From: Aminobacter aminovorans
Lineage (GTDB): Bacteria; Pseudomonadota; Alphaproteobacteria; Rhizobiales; Rhizobiaceae
DNA length: 64,000 nt
Assembly (NCBI RefSeq): GCF_900445235.1
Contig: NZ_UFSM01000001.1
Coordinates: forward strand, 4,355,501-4,419,500
Reading direction: 5' to 3'
Numbering within the stretch: position 1 is the first letter of the stretch; each line of letters begins with the position of its first letter. This document shows positions 34,988-44,589 of this stretch, piece by piece. A model generated the notes under the pieces. It saw nothing but the letters and a program-made list of their open reading frames with translations. It made no database searches and was not told the DNA's origin. The position numbers and the translations under genes were made by a program.

Positions 34988-35992
34988 TCAGCCGAATGCA
35001 GCAGTGGGCCGAAGCGACGCAACTTCGATGCCGTTCCAGTTTTTGAGCACAGGATTGGCAGCCTTGATCATGCGACCCGACAGAGCTTCGTCACGTGCCA
35101 AAAGCCTGGCAAGGACCGCCGCGATCATGACCTCGGCCGCCCTGCCCGCGCCATCGTCGCATTTCAACGCGATGCCGAGCCCAAGCTCGGGAACGGCCGC
35201 GCAAAACACGCCTTCGGCGCCAACCTTGACGAAGATGCGTCCGGGTGCAGTCTGCATCAACTCCGTATCGGCCCTGTCGGTTCCAGCCACCAGAAAAGGT
35301 TCAGTCATGCAGGCCGACATCAATCGGCGCGCCGCCTGTGCCCTTTCGGTGCCGAGGCCATTGCCGGTGACCATGCGCGCGAACCCCAAAGCAAGGTTTT
35401 GCAGCGGTACGGCAAAAGTCGGGATCGAACAGCCATCGATGCCGCGATTGGCCTCGTCGTGCCGGGCCCCTGTCACCGCTTCCATCGTCTCCCGGACCAT
35501 TTCCTGAAAACGATGCTCGGGCCTGACATAGCCCTGATGCGCAATGCCGAGATGGCGGCAGGTGCAGACGAAGGCCGAATGCTTGCCCGAGCAATTGTTG
35601 TGCAGCGCGCTTGGCGATCCGCCACTGCGCGCCAGCGCAATCGTGGCGCCGTGGTTGGAAGGCCAATGCGCGCCACATTCGAGCGCGTCGGCCTCGAGGC
35701 CTGCCCTGGCGAGCATGGCGTTGGCAAGCTCTGCATGAGCGACCTCGCCTGAATGCGAGGAGCAGGCCAGCGCGAGTTCACGGTCGCCGAAGCCATACGC
35801 ATCGGCCGTGCCGCTTTCGACGAAAGGCAGCGCCTGGATCGCCTTGACCGCCGAGCGTGGGAACACCTGTTGCTGCGTGTCGCCTGTGGCCCAGACCTGC
35901 TTGCCATCGCCGTCGACGACAGCGACCGCGCCGCGATGCACGCTTTCAACGAGGTCGCCGCGCAGCACCTCGACAAGAACCGGATTTGCCAT
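34988..35992 (-). CDS. ansA: L-asparaginase, Rhizobium etli type (class 3)
   Basis: 334 residues from ATG 35992; a TTG two codons upstream is possible. Features of the R. etli class: tandem Ser47-x-x-Lys50 in VFPRSAVKAIQALP, zinc-ligand Cys134 and Lys137 in HNNCSGKHSAFVC, and Cys188 in RGIDGCSIPTFAVP, each one position off the published numbering S48/K51/C135/K138/C189 as I recall it. Reaction: L-asparagine to aspartate and ammonia, cytoplasmic. This family has a beta-lactamase/glutaminase-like fold, unlike the E. coli enzymes. Single gene, no terminator seen. Confidence 0.9.
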   Translation of the reverse strand: MANPVLVEVLRGDLVESVHRGAVAVVDGDGKQVWATGDTQQQVFPRSAVKAIQALPFVESGTADAYGFGDRELALACSSHSGEVAHAELANAMLARAGLEADALECGAHWPSNHGATIALARSGGSPSALHNNCSGKHSAFVCTCRHLGIAHQGYVRPEHRFQEMVRETMEAVTGARHDEANRGIDGCSIPTFAVPLQNLALGFARMVTGNGLGTERAQAARRLMSACMTEPFLVAGTDRADTELMQTAPGRIFVKVGAEGVFCAAVPELGLGIALKCDDGAGRAAEVMIAAVLARLLARDEALSGRMIKAANPVLKNWNGIEVASLRPTAAFG

Positions 35993-36064
35993 TTTCAACG
36001 AGCCTTCATGCGCTTGCGGATGATTTTTGCAGGGGCATGCTGCTTGCCAACAAGCCGTGCAGCA

Positions 36065-36796
36065 TCATGCCCTGTCACCCGATAGCGCGGCGGCGAGGAA
36101 TCCGCCATCCACCGCAAGAGTATGACCGTTGACATAACTCGCTTCCGGGGAAAGCAGGAAGGCGACAGCGGCGGCGATCTCCTCGGGCTCGGCATAACGC
36201 CCCTGCGGCATCAGGCGTGGCGCAAGCCCGCCGCCATTGCCATCCGCCTCGATCTCGGTAGGCCCGGCAGCGACGGCATTGACCCGAACGCCGCGATTGC
36301 CGACCTCCAGCGCCAGCACTTCCGACATCAATTTCAGCCCGGCCTGCGAGGCGGCGATGGCGAGCCTGCCGCGATGCGCGCGCAGGCCGGCGACCGAGCC
36401 GACATTGACGATGGACAAGGAAGCCCCCATCCGTTCGAGCGCGGCATGGGCCGCGATGAACGGCCCGACCAGATTGATGTCGAGCGCTTCGCGCAACATT
36501 TCAGCGCTGGTATCCTCGGCACTTGCACAACGGTCGAAGCTGGCCACCGCGACCAGTCCGCCGACGAGGCCGAGGCTGTCGACCACCTGGTCGAACGCTT
36601 CGGCGACATTGTCCTCGTCGGTCGGATCGGCCTCGATGAAGACGACATCGTCATTGTCGATGGCGTCTGCTGCAGCGGCAAGGGCCGCCGCATCGCCATC
36701 GATCATTGCCACCGGCCAGCCATCGGCAACCAGGCGCTCGGCCACCGCAAGGCCGATGCCCGACGCACCGCCGATGACAACGGCCGAATGCCTCAT
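36065..36796 (-). CDS. SDR-fold protein lacking the catalytic Tyr and Lys
   Basis: 243 residues. The NAD(P)-binding motif VVIGGASGIGLAVAERLVAD is intact, and the catalytic-Ser region is present (SIVNVGSVAGLRAHRGR). Where SDRs have Tyr-x-x-x-Lys the protein reads LAIAASQAGLKLMSE: Ile replaces Tyr and Gln replaces Lys. The rest (VRVNAVAAGPTEIEADG, YVNGHTLAVDGGF) is normal. Reductase activity of the usual kind is therefore doubtful; it may be a binding or partner protein. Its start overlaps the thiolase stop by 4 bases, so the two act together. Confidence 0.88.
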   Translation of the reverse strand: MRHSAVVIGGASGIGLAVAERLVADGWPVAMIDGDAAALAAAADAIDNDDVVFIEADPTDEDNVAEAFDQVVDSLGLVGGLVAVASFDRCASAEDTSAEMLREALDINLVGPFIAAHAALERMGASLSIVNVGSVAGLRAHRGRLAIAASQAGLKLMSEVLALEVGNRGVRVNAVAAGPTEIEADGNGGGLAPRLMPQGRYAEPEEIAAAVAFLLSPEASYVNGHTLAVDGGFLAAALSGDRA

Positions 36797-37956
36797 CTGA
36801 TGCGATCCAGGATCGACACGTAGTTGGCGACCGCGGCACCACCCATGTTGAAGATGCCGCCGAGCTTGGCATCCTTGACCTGGATGCCGCCGGCCTCGCC
36901 GGCGAGCTGCATGGCGGTCAGAACGTGCATCGACACGCCGGTCGCACCGATGGGGTGCCCTTTCGACTTGAGGCCGCCGGAGGGATTGACCGGCAGGCGC
37001 CCGTCCTTGGCGGTGATGCCTTCCATGGCGATACGGGCACCCTCGCCGCGCGGCGCAAGGCCCATGGCCTCATATTCGATCAGCTCGGCGATGGTGAAGC
37101 AGTCATGGGTCTCGACGAAGGACAGGTCGTCGAGCGAAACGCCGGCCTGCTTCAGCGCCTTGTTCCAGGCCACCTCGCAGCCTTCGAACTGCAGGATGTC
37201 GCGCTTCGACATCGGCAGGAAGTCCTGCACATGCTCGTTGGCACGGAAGGCAACGGCGCGGCGCATGCGCAATGCGGTGGTGCTGTCGGTCAGGACGAGT
37301 GCCGCAGCCCCATCCGAAACCAGCGAGCAGTCGGTGCGCTTGAGCGGTCCAGCGACAAACGGGTTCTTCTCGCTCTCCTGGCGGCAGAAGTCGAAGCCGA
37401 AATCCTTGCGCATCTGGGCATAGGGATTGTCGACGCCATTCTTGTGGTTCTTGGCAGCAATCATCGCCAATGCGTCCGACTGGTCGCCATAGCGCTGGAA
37501 ATAGGCCTGGGCGATCTTGCCGAACACGCCGGCGAAGCCTGCCGGGGTGTCCCCGTCCTCGGGCAGATAGGATGCCTTGAGCAGGTTCTTGCCGATTTCG
37601 GGCCCGGGCGTCGTCGTCATCTGCTCGGCGCCGACCACGAGCACGATCCGCGACCCGCCGTTTACGGCGCGGATGCCTTGCCGCACCGCTGCCGATCCCG
37701 TGGCGCAGGCGTTTTCGACCCGTGTCGCCGGCTTGAAGCGCAGACGGTCGTCGGCCTGCAGGACGAGGCTTGCGGTGAAATCCTGGGCGGAGAAGCCGGC
37801 ATTGAAATGGCCGAGCACGATCTCATCGACGTCGTCCGGCCCTATGCCGGCATGCTCGAGCGCGTCGCGCGCAACCTTGGTGATCAGGCTTTCCAGCGTT
37901 TCGCCTTCAAGCTTGCCGAAGCGCGAATGCGCCCAGCCCACGATGCATGCGGTCAT
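36793..37956 (-). CDS. Thiolase family acyltransferase (SCP2-thiolase-like)
   Basis: 387 residues from ATG 37956, preceded by GGAGG. Thiolase fold: nucleophilic Cys in RVENACATGSAAVRQGIRAV (near residue 87), His in FVETHDCFTIAELIEYE, and the C-terminal Cys/His block as LKSKGHPIGATGVSMHVLTA. It resembles the SCP-x/acetyl-CoA acetyltransferase group more than classical FadA or PhaA thiolases. Reaction: cleavage or formation of beta-ketoacyl-CoA; the natural substrate is unknown. It heads a two-gene unit with the SDR, divergent from the bet operon. Confidence 0.9.
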   Translation of the reverse strand: MTACIVGWAHSRFGKLEGETLESLITKVARDALEHAGIGPDDVDEIVLGHFNAGFSAQDFTASLVLQADDRLRFKPATRVENACATGSAAVRQGIRAVNGGSRIVLVVGAEQMTTTPGPEIGKNLLKASYLPEDGDTPAGFAGVFGKIAQAYFQRYGDQSDALAMIAAKNHKNGVDNPYAQMRKDFGFDFCRQESEKNPFVAGPLKRTDCSLVSDGAAALVLTDSTTALRMRRAVAFRANEHVQDFLPMSKRDILQFEGCEVAWNKALKQAGVSLDDLSFVETHDCFTIAELIEYEAMGLAPRGEGARIAMEGITAKDGRLPVNPSGGLKSKGHPIGATGVSMHVLTAMQLAGEAGGIQVKDAKLGGIFNMGGAAVANYVSILDRIR

Positions 37957-38020
37957 CAATGCCTCCAATCGCAGGGCGCATGTTGCGCCATTTCAGGGGT
38001 GAATCCAACGCCCCCATTAA

Positions 38021-38034
38021 GTTCAATATTGAAC
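38021..38034. promoter_or_regulatory. Perfect 14-bp palindrome, candidate BetI operator 1
   Basis: GTTCAATATTGAAC is a perfect palindrome 65 bases upstream of the thiolase ATG. Its left half GTTCAATAT is contained in the E. coli BetI operator as I recall it. Binding by BetI is inference. Confidence 0.5.
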
Positions 38035-38098
38035 AAATCTCGGCGGGTTTCAATGTCGTTTCGACGTCGGAAATGGGGTATCAGGCGGCGGAGTTTTT

Positions 38099-38117
38099 AT
38101 TGATTGATGAGTCAATT
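38099..38117. promoter_or_regulatory. ATTGATTGA...TCAATT dyad, candidate BetI operator 2
   Basis: ATTGATTGATGAGTCAATT lies 32 bases upstream of the betI ATG. It contains TTGA-TGAG-TCAA as an inverted repeat and an outer ATTGA/TCAAT pair. The first seven bases, TTGATTG, also start the E. coli BetI box as I recall it. It overlaps the likely betI promoter, so autorepression is the simplest reading. Confidence 0.5.
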
Positions 38118-38148
38118 AAAAATAATCTGAGCCTCGGAGGTTGGTTGA

Positions 38149-38742
38149 ATGCCCAAGGTCGGAATGGAGCCGCTGCGCCGCAAGGCGCTGATCGACGCGA
38201 CGATCTCTGCGATCGGCGAGCACGGCACGCTCGACGTGACGATGTCGGAGATCGCCGGCCGCGCCGGCGTCTCATCCGCGCTGGCCCATCATTATTTCGG
38301 TGCCAAGGACGAACTGCTCGCCGCCACCATGCGGCACCTTCTGTCCGAGCTGCTGATCGACACGACCACGGCACTGCGTCAGTCAGAGACAGCCCGCGCC
38401 CGGGTCTCGGCCGTCATCTCGGTCAACTTCTCCGACAAGCAGTTCCGATCGGAAACGATCGCTGCCTGGCTCGCCTTTTATGTCGAGGCGCAGAAGTCAC
38501 CGGCGCTGCGTCGCCTGCTGCGCGTCTACGCCCATCGCCTGCATTCGAACCTGATGAGCGGCCTGACGCAGTTGCTGCCGCATCCTGAGGCCGGGCGCGT
38601 CGCCGAAGCGACAGCCGCGCTGATCGACGGGCTCTACATTCGCCGGGCGTTGCGCGACGGCATCCCCAATGCTGCCTCGGCCATCGCGCTGGTCGAGGAT
38701 TATCTCGAGTCCAAACTCTCGCAGACGGGACCTGCACGATGA
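38149..38742 (+). CDS. betI: Transcriptional repressor BetI (TetR family)
   Basis: 197 residues. N-terminal TetR helix-turn-helix: [53 protein letters not shown]. BetI-typical blocks follow: [40 protein letters not shown] and [11 protein letters not shown]. Known role: choline-responsive repressor of bet genes. It heads the operon; its stop overlaps the betC start by 4 bases. Dyads at 38021 and 38099 are candidate targets. Confidence 0.95.
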   Translation: MPKVGMEPLRRKALIDATISAIGEHGTLDVTMSEIAGRAGVSSALAHHYFGAKDELLAATMRHLLSELLIDTTTALRQSETARARVSAVISVNFSDKQFRSETIAAWLAFYVEAQKSPALRRLLRVYAHRLHSNLMSGLTQLLPHPEAGRVAEATAALIDGLYIRRALRDGIPNAASAIALVEDYLESKLSQTGPAR

Positions 38743-40265
38743 CCGGGAAGCCCAACATCCTCATCGTCATGGTCGACCAATTGGCCGGCACGTTTTTCCC
38801 CGACGGCCCGGCCGACTTCCTGCACGCCCCGCATCTCAAGGCGCTGGCCGCACGCTCGGCCCGGTTCAAGAACAACTACACGGCGTCGCCGCTCTGCGCG
38901 CCGGGGCGGGCCGCCTTCATGTCCGGGCAGTTGCCATCGCGTACCGGCGTCTATGACAACGCCGCCGAGTTCACCTCGTCGGTTCCGACCTTCGCGCATC
39001 ACCTGCGCGCCGCCGGCTACCACACCGTATTGTCGGGCAAGATGCACTTCGTCGGGCCGGACCAGATGCATGGTTTCGAGGAGCGGCTTACGACCGACAT
39101 CTATCCGGCCGATTTCGGCTGGACGCCCGACTACCGCAAGCCCGGCGAACGCATCGACTGGTGGTACCACAACCTCGGCTCTGTCACCGGCGCAGGGACG
39201 GCCGAGATCAGCAACCAGATGGAGTATGACGACGAGGTCGCCTTCCTGGCAGGCCAGAAGCTCTACGACTTCGCCCGTGTCTCCGATCAGGCCGACCGCC
39301 GGTCCTGGTGCCTGACCGTCTCATTCACCCACCCGCACGACCCCTATGTGGCGCGCCGCCAGTATTGGGACCTCTACGACGACTGCCCTGCACTCGACCC
39401 CGAAGTCGGCTTCATTTCGGCCGAACGGCAGGACCCGCATTCGCAGCGCCTGTATCTCGCCAGCGACTATGCCAGTTTCGACATCACGCCCGAGCAGGTG
39501 CGCCGATCGCGTCGCGGCTACTTCGCCAACATCTCCTACATCGACGACAAGCTCGGCGAGCTGCTGTCGGTGCTCGAACGCACGCGCATGCTCGACGACA
39601 CGGTCATCCTGTTCTGTTCCGACCATGGCGATATGCTCGGCGAGCGTGGCCTGTGGTTCAAGATGTGCTTCTACGAGGGCTCGGCGCGCGTCCCCCTGAT
39701 GGTCGCGGGCAAGGCCCTGTCGGCGGGCCTGATCGAGGCGCCGACCTCCAATCTCGATGTGCTGCCGACGCTGTGCGACCTCGCCGGTATCGACCTCTCT
39801 GATATCGCGCCCTGGACCGACGGCCAGTCGCTGCTGCCGCTGGCGCGTGGTGAACAACGCTCTGCCCCGGTGCTCATGGAATACGCCGCCGAAGGCTCCT
39901 ATGCGCCGCTTGTCGCCATCCGCGACGGCCGCTTCAAGTTCGTCCACTGCGAGATCGATCCGCCACAACTGTTTGATCTGGAATCGGATCCCCGCGAGCT
40001 CCGCAACCTCGCCACGGACCCTGCTCACGCCGACCTGGTCGTCAGCTTCATGGCCAGGGTCCGCGCCCGCTGGGACATGGCCGGCTTCGACGCTGCCGTG
40101 CGCGAAAGCCAGGCCCGCCGCTGGGTCATCTATCCCGCCCTGCGCAACGGCGCCTACTACCCGTGGGATTTCCAGCCGCTGCAAAAAGCGTCCGAGCGCT
40201 ACATGCGCAACCACATGGATCTCAACGTGCTCGAAGAGCGCAAGCGTTTCCCGAGAGGCGAATGA
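38739..40265 (+). CDS. betC: Choline-sulfatase
   Basis: 508 residues. Sulfatase family: N-terminal metal-binding [20 protein letters not shown], formylglycine motif [20 protein letters not shown] (CxPxR, Cys to be oxidised), and metal residues in [19 protein letters not shown]. The C-terminal extension ending [13 protein letters not shown] with [20 protein letters not shown] is characteristic of choline sulfatases. Reaction: choline-O-sulfate to choline and sulfate. Length is as expected. Overlaps betI and the following gene by 4 bases each. Confidence 0.95.
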   Translation: MTGKPNILIVMVDQLAGTFFPDGPADFLHAPHLKALAARSARFKNNYTASPLCAPGRAAFMSGQLPSRTGVYDNAAEFTSSVPTFAHHLRAAGYHTVLSGKMHFVGPDQMHGFEERLTTDIYPADFGWTPDYRKPGERIDWWYHNLGSVTGAGTAEISNQMEYDDEVAFLAGQKLYDFARVSDQADRRSWCLTVSFTHPHDPYVARRQYWDLYDDCPALDPEVGFISAERQDPHSQRLYLASDYASFDITPEQVRRSRRGYFANISYIDDKLGELLSVLERTRMLDDTVILFCSDHGDMLGERGLWFKMCFYEGSARVPLMVAGKALSAGLIEAPTSNLDVLPTLCDLAGIDLSDIAPWTDGQSLLPLARGEQRSAPVLMEYAAEGSYAPLVAIRDGRFKFVHCEIDPPQLFDLESDPRELRNLATDPAHADLVVSFMARVRARWDMAGFDAAVRESQARRWVIYPALRNGAYYPWDFQPLQKASERYMRNHMDLNVLEERKRFPRGE

Positions 40266-41263
40266 TGACCACTCTTGTTCCAGGCCTCGACCGGCTGCGC
40301 GAGGCCTATGCCGAGACGTCGCAGGCGACGCAACTCACGCCGCTGCTCGAATCCGCCGTGCTCGCCCGTGAGACCGGTGCAGCGCGTGTGTTCGTCAAGG
40401 CAGAGTCGCTGCAATGGTCCGGCTCGTTCAAGGCACGCGGCGCCTATTGGCGGCTGAAACAGCTTTCATCGCATGAAGCCAAACGCGGCGTGGTCGCCTT
40501 CTCATCAGGCAACTTCGCCCAGGGTCTCGCCGCGGCCGGCCAGTCGCTCGGCATTCCCGTCACCATCGTCATGCCCATCGACGCGCCCGCCGCCAAGCGC
40601 GAGGCGACCAAGGGCTATGGCGCGCGCGTCGTCCTCACCGACCATGGCGACCGCGCCCGCGAAGAGGTCGCTGCCGCCAAGGCGCGCGAGATCTCCGAGA
40701 CCGAAGGGCTGGTCCTGCTCCACCCGTTCGACGATCCCGAGATCGTCGCCGGCCAGGCCGGCGCCGGCCTCGAAGCGCTCGACCAACTGGCGTCAAAGGG
40801 TGTTACGGCCGACATCGTGCTCTGCCCCGTCGGCGGCGGCGGGCTGATCGGCGGCGTGGCTTTGGCCTTCCATCACCTTTCGCCGTCGACCGAAGTGTTT
40901 GCCGTGGAGCCCGAAGGCTTCAACGGCCTGGGCGCGTCGCTTGCCAATGGCACGCTATCTGCCGTGCCGCTGGCGGAGAAATCGATCTGCGACGGGCTGA
41001 TGGCGCGCCGGCCGGGCGAAGCGCCCTTTGCCGCCATCACGACCACCAATGTTCGCGCGCTGACCGTCGACGACGCATCCGTCCGCCGCGCGATGACCAC
41101 GGCCTTCGAGCGGCTGAAGCTCGTGCTCGAGCCATCGGGCGCCTCGTCGCTGGCGGCACTTCTGGGAGGAAAGGTCGACGTGGCCGGCAAGACCGTGCTC
41201 GTCGTCGCAACCGGCGGCAACGTCTCGCTCGCCGACTTTTTGGTTCATGTGAACAATGCTTGA
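40262..41263 (+). CDS. PLP-dependent threonine/serine dehydratase-like protein inside the bet operon
   Basis: 333 residues from ATG 40262 (overlaps the betC stop as ATGA; ATG 40265 is the alternative). Fold-type II PLP enzyme: lysine in [17 protein letters not shown], phosphate-binding loop [20 protein letters not shown], asparagine loop [18 protein letters not shown] and C-terminal [14 protein letters not shown]. It resembles catabolic L-threonine/L-serine dehydratases or serine racemases without the ACT domain. Reaction expected: deamination of Ser/Thr to pyruvate/2-oxobutyrate. Its end overlaps betA by 8 bases, so it is a true operon member; it is not part of the usual bet set. Confidence 0.9.
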   Translation: MMTTLVPGLDRLREAYAETSQATQLTPLLESAVLARETGAARVFVKAESLQWSGSFKARGAYWRLKQLSSHEAKRGVVAFSSGNFAQGLAAAGQSLGIPVTIVMPIDAPAAKREATKGYGARVVLTDHGDRAREEVAAAKAREISETEGLVLLHPFDDPEIVAGQAGAGLEALDQLASKGVTADIVLCPVGGGGLIGGVALAFHHLSPSTEVFAVEPEGFNGLGASLANGTLSAVPLAEKSICDGLMARRPGEAPFAAITTTNVRALTVDDASVRRAMTTAFERLKLVLEPSGASSLAALLGGKVDVAGKTVLVVATGGNVSLADFLVHVNNA

Positions 41264-42908
41264 AGCAGATTTCGTAATCGTCGGCTCCGGCTCCGCCGGC
41301 TCGGCCATGGCCTACCGCCTGTCGGGGGACGGCAAGCACTCCGTCATCGTCATCGAATATGGCGGCACCGATTTCGGGCCGCTGATCCAGATGCCGTCGG
41401 CGCTGTCGATCCCGCTCAACATGAGCCGCTACGACTGGGGCTTTTCCAGCGAGCCCGAACCGCATCTCGGCGGCCGTGTTCTCGCCACCCCGCGCGGCAA
41501 AGTACTCGGCGGCTCGTCCTCGATCAACGGCATGGTCTATGTCCGCGGCCATGCGCATGATTTCGACCATTGGGCCGAGCAGGGCGCCACCGGCTGGGGT
41601 TATGCCGACGTGCTGCCCTACTTCAAGCGCATGGAGCATTCGAACGGCGGCGAGGAAGGCTGGCGCGGCACATCGGGTCCGCTCAACGTGCAGCGCGGCC
41701 CGCGCAAGAACCCGCTCTACCAGGCATTCGTCGACGCCGGCAGGCAGGCCGGTTTCGAGCTGACCGAAGACTATAACGGGTCTAAGCAGGAAGGCTTTGG
41801 CGCCATGGAGCAGACGATCCATGGCGGGCGCCGCTGGTCGGTCGCCAACGCCTATCTCAGGCCGGCGCTGAAACGCGGAAATGTTCGCATCGTCAATGGC
41901 TTCGCGCGCCGCGTAGTGATCGAGAATCAACGTGCGACCGGTGTCGAGATCGAAGCTCGCGGGAAGATCCAGGTCGTTAAGGCACGACGTGAGGTGATCG
42001 TCTCAGCCTCGTCGATCAATTCGCCGAAGCTGTTGATGCTGTCGGGCATCGGCCCGGCCGAGCACCTGAAGAAGCACGGCATATCAGTCGTCGCCGACAG
42101 GCGCGGCGTCGGCCAGAATCTCCAGGACCACATGGAGCTCTACATCCAGCAGGAATCGACCCAGCCGATCACCCTGCACTCGGTCTTCAACCCGTTCTCC
42201 AAGGCGCTGATCGGCGCGGAGTGGCTGCTGTTCAAGACCGGCCTCGGCGCGACCAACCATTTCGAGGCCGCAGCCTTCGTGCGCTCGAAATCAGGCGTCG
42301 ACTATCCCGACATCCAGTTCCACTTCCTGCCGGCAGCCGTTCGCTACGACGGCAAGGCGGCGGCGAAGTCGCACGGCTTCCAGGCCCATGTCGGTCCGAT
42401 GCGGTCGAAGTCGCGCGGCGCGATCACCCTTCGCTCCGGCGACCCGTGGGACAAGCCGGAGATCCGTTTCAACTACATGTCGCATCCCGACGATTGGGAA
42501 GACTTCCGCCACTGCATCCGCTTGACCCGCGAGATCTTCAGCCAGTCCGCCTTCGATCCGTTCCGCGGCAGCGAGATTTCGCCCGGCAGCCATGTGCAAT
42601 CCGACGAACAGCTCGACGCCTTCATCCGCGAGCATTCCGAAAGCGCCTACCATCCCTGCGGCACCTGCCGCATGGGCCGTGCCGACGATCCGACCAGCGT
42701 TGTCGATCCGGAGTGCCGGGTGATCGGCGTCGACGGCCTGCGCGTCGCCGACTCCTCGATCTTCCCGCGCGTCACCAACGGCAACCTCAACGGCCCGTCG
42801 ATCATGACCGGTGAAAAGGCGTCCGACCACATATTGGGGCGGACACCGCTCGCGCCGTCGAACCAGGAGCCGTGGATCAATCCGCGCTGGCAGGTCTCCG
42901 ACAGATAG
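41256..42908 (+). CDS. betA: Choline dehydrogenase
   Basis: 550 residues. GMC oxidoreductase: FAD-binding [21 protein letters not shown] signature 1 [23 protein letters not shown] loop and signature 2 [20 protein letters not shown], and the active-site His-Pro-Cys-Gly region [19 protein letters not shown] with C-terminal [20 protein letters not shown]. Reaction: choline to betaine aldehyde (and on to betaine) with electrons to the respiratory chain. Length and motifs are complete. Starts within the previous gene. Confidence 0.95.
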   Translation: MLEADFVIVGSGSAGSAMAYRLSGDGKHSVIVIEYGGTDFGPLIQMPSALSIPLNMSRYDWGFSSEPEPHLGGRVLATPRGKVLGGSSSINGMVYVRGHAHDFDHWAEQGATGWGYADVLPYFKRMEHSNGGEEGWRGTSGPLNVQRGPRKNPLYQAFVDAGRQAGFELTEDYNGSKQEGFGAMEQTIHGGRRWSVANAYLRPALKRGNVRIVNGFARRVVIENQRATGVEIEARGKIQVVKARREVIVSASSINSPKLLMLSGIGPAEHLKKHGISVVADRRGVGQNLQDHMELYIQQESTQPITLHSVFNPFSKALIGAEWLLFKTGLGATNHFEAAAFVRSKSGVDYPDIQFHFLPAAVRYDGKAAAKSHGFQAHVGPMRSKSRGAITLRSGDPWDKPEIRFNYMSHPDDWEDFRHCIRLTREIFSQSAFDPFRGSEISPGSHVQSDEQLDAFIREHSESAYHPCGTCRMGRADDPTSVVDPECRVIGVDGLRVADSSIFPRVTNGNLNGPSIMTGEKASDHILGRTPLAPSNQEPWINPRWQVSDR

Positions 42909-43020
42909 AGCGTCGTGCGTCGGAATGGACGCACGAGGGACGCTCTAACTCAATGAACCTGCGCATCGTGTTTTCCGAAAATCGATTCCGATTTTCAGGC
43001 CGATGCGCTAGAGCATCATC
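42907..43020. repeat. Rhizobial intergenic palindromic repeat between betA and betB
   Basis: The 157-base gap holds nested inverted repeats. AGAGCGTC-GTGCGTC (42907-42921) pairs with GACGCACGAGGGACGCTCT (42927-42945) with a small bulge. Then GCGCATCG (42961-42968) pairs with CGATGCGC (43001-43008), enclosing GAAAATCG-ATTC-CGATTTTC (42977-42996). The last part, with AGAGCAT after it, resembles the mosaic repeats dispersed in Mesorhizobium-type genomes. Copy number cannot be judged from one window. Confidence 0.7.
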
Positions 43021-43065
43021 CGGCCAACTCGTCCGGACCATCGAAACTACAACTGGAGCAAACGC

Positions 43066-44529
43066 ATGCGCGCCCAGCCCAAAGCTTCGCACTATGTCAA
43101 CGGCCGCTACATCGACGACGAGCGCGGGGCAGCGATCCCGGTCATCTATCCGGCAACCGGCGAGACCATCGCCGAGTTGCGGTCGGCGACGCCCAACATC
43201 GTCGAGCTGGCGGTCGAAGCGGCGCGCGAGGCGCAGCCGGCCTGGGCGCGGCTGAAGCCGGTCGAGCGTGGCCGGATCCTGCGCCGTGCCGCCGACATAC
43301 TGCGTGCCCGCAACGAGGAACTGTCGCGCATCGAGACGCTCGACACCGGCAAGGCGATACAGGAGACGCTGGTGGCCGACGCAGCCTCAGCCGCCGATTG
43401 TCTTGAGTACTTCGCCGGTGCGGTCGCTGCCTTCAACGGCGACTATGTCGATCTCGGCGGCCCCTTCGCCTACACCAAGCGCGAGGCGCTCGGCGTCTGC
43501 GTCGGCATCGGCGCCTGGAACTATCCGATCCAGATCGCCGGCTGGAAGTCGGCCCCGGCGCTCGCCATGGGCAACGCCATGGTGTTCAAGCCGTCCGAGA
43601 ACACCCCGCTGTCGGCGCTGGCGCTGGCCGAGATCTACACCGAGGCCGGCCTCCCCGATGGCTTGTTCAACGTCGTCCAGGGTTATGGCGATGTTGGCGC
43701 AGCACTTGCCGCCCATCCCATCGTCGACAAGATCTCGCTCACCGGTTCGGTGCCGACGGGCAAGAAGGTGCTGTCGCTCGCCGGCTCGCACATGAAGCAC
43801 GCGACGATGGAACTCGGCGGCAAGTCGCCGATCATCGTCTTCGACGACGCCGATCTCGAAAACGCCGTTGGCGGTGCCATGCTCGGCAATTTCTACTCGA
43901 CCGGTCAGGTCTGCTCCAACGGCACCCGCGTGTTTGTCCAGAAGGGCCTGCACGACCGCTTCGTCGAGCGTCTGGTCGAACGTACCAAGTCGATCCGCAT
44001 CGGCGACCCGCTCGACCCTGAAACACAGATGGGCCCACTGGTCAGCAAGGCCCAGCACGACAAGGTTCTTGATTACATCGCCGTCGGCCAGCGCGAGGGC
44101 GCCGAGCTCCGCTGCGGTGGCGGGGTGCCGTCGCTGCAAGGTTTCGAGGGTGGCAACTTCGTCGAGCCGACCGTGTTCACTGGCGTCACCGACACCATGC
44201 GCATCGCCCGCGAGGAGATCTTCGGCCCTGTCATGAGCGTGCTGTCCTTCGACAGCGAAGAAGAGGTGATCACCCGGGCCAACGACACCGAGTTCGGCCT
44301 CGCCGCCGGCGTGTTCACCAAGGATATCATGCGCGGCCATCGCGTCATCGGCGAGCTCAAGGCCGGCACCTGCTGGATCAACGCCTACAATCTGACGCCG
44401 GTCGAAATCCCCTTCGGCGGCGCCAAGCAATCGGGCATCGGCCGCGAGAACTCGCTCGCCGCCCTGTCGCACTATTCGCAGCTGAAGACTGTCTATGTCG
44501 AGACAGGCGACGTCGCGAGCCCGTACTGA
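43066..44529 (+). CDS. betB: Betaine-aldehyde dehydrogenase
   Basis: 487 residues. Aldehyde dehydrogenase family: [23 protein letters not shown]-binding [20 protein letters not shown], catalytic Glu in [15 protein letters not shown], catalytic Cys in [18 protein letters not shown], and C-terminal [20 protein letters not shown] typical of BetB. Reaction: betaine aldehyde to glycine betaine with NAD(P)+. It follows betA after the repeat-containing gap; a transcript from betI could read through. Ends at a strong terminator. Confidence 0.96.
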   Translation: MRAQPKASHYVNGRYIDDERGAAIPVIYPATGETIAELRSATPNIVELAVEAAREAQPAWARLKPVERGRILRRAADILRARNEELSRIETLDTGKAIQETLVADAASAADCLEYFAGAVAAFNGDYVDLGGPFAYTKREALGVCVGIGAWNYPIQIAGWKSAPALAMGNAMVFKPSENTPLSALALAEIYTEAGLPDGLFNVVQGYGDVGAALAAHPIVDKISLTGSVPTGKKVLSLAGSHMKHATMELGGKSPIIVFDDADLENAVGGAMLGNFYSTGQVCSNGTRVFVQKGLHDRFVERLVERTKSIRIGDPLDPETQMGPLVSKAQHDKVLDYIAVGQREGAELRCGGGVPSLQGFEGGNFVEPTVFTGVTDTMRIAREEIFGPVMSVLSFDSEEEVITRANDTEFGLAAGVFTKDIMRGHRVIGELKAGTCWINAYNLTPVEIPFGGAKQSGIGRENSLAALSHYSQLKTVYVETGDVASPY

Positions 44530-44550
44530 ACGGGCATCTCCTGAGAAGCA

Positions 44551-44577
44551 AAAGCCGGCCAATTGGCCGGCTTTTTT
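44551..44577. terminator. Bidirectional terminator after betB
   Basis: AAAGCCGGCC/GGCCGGCTTT, perfect 10-bp stem with AATT loop, followed by a run of T on the plus strand. It closes both betB and the convergent gene ending at 44590. Confidence 0.9.
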
Positions 44578-44589
44578 GTTGGTTCGGAG

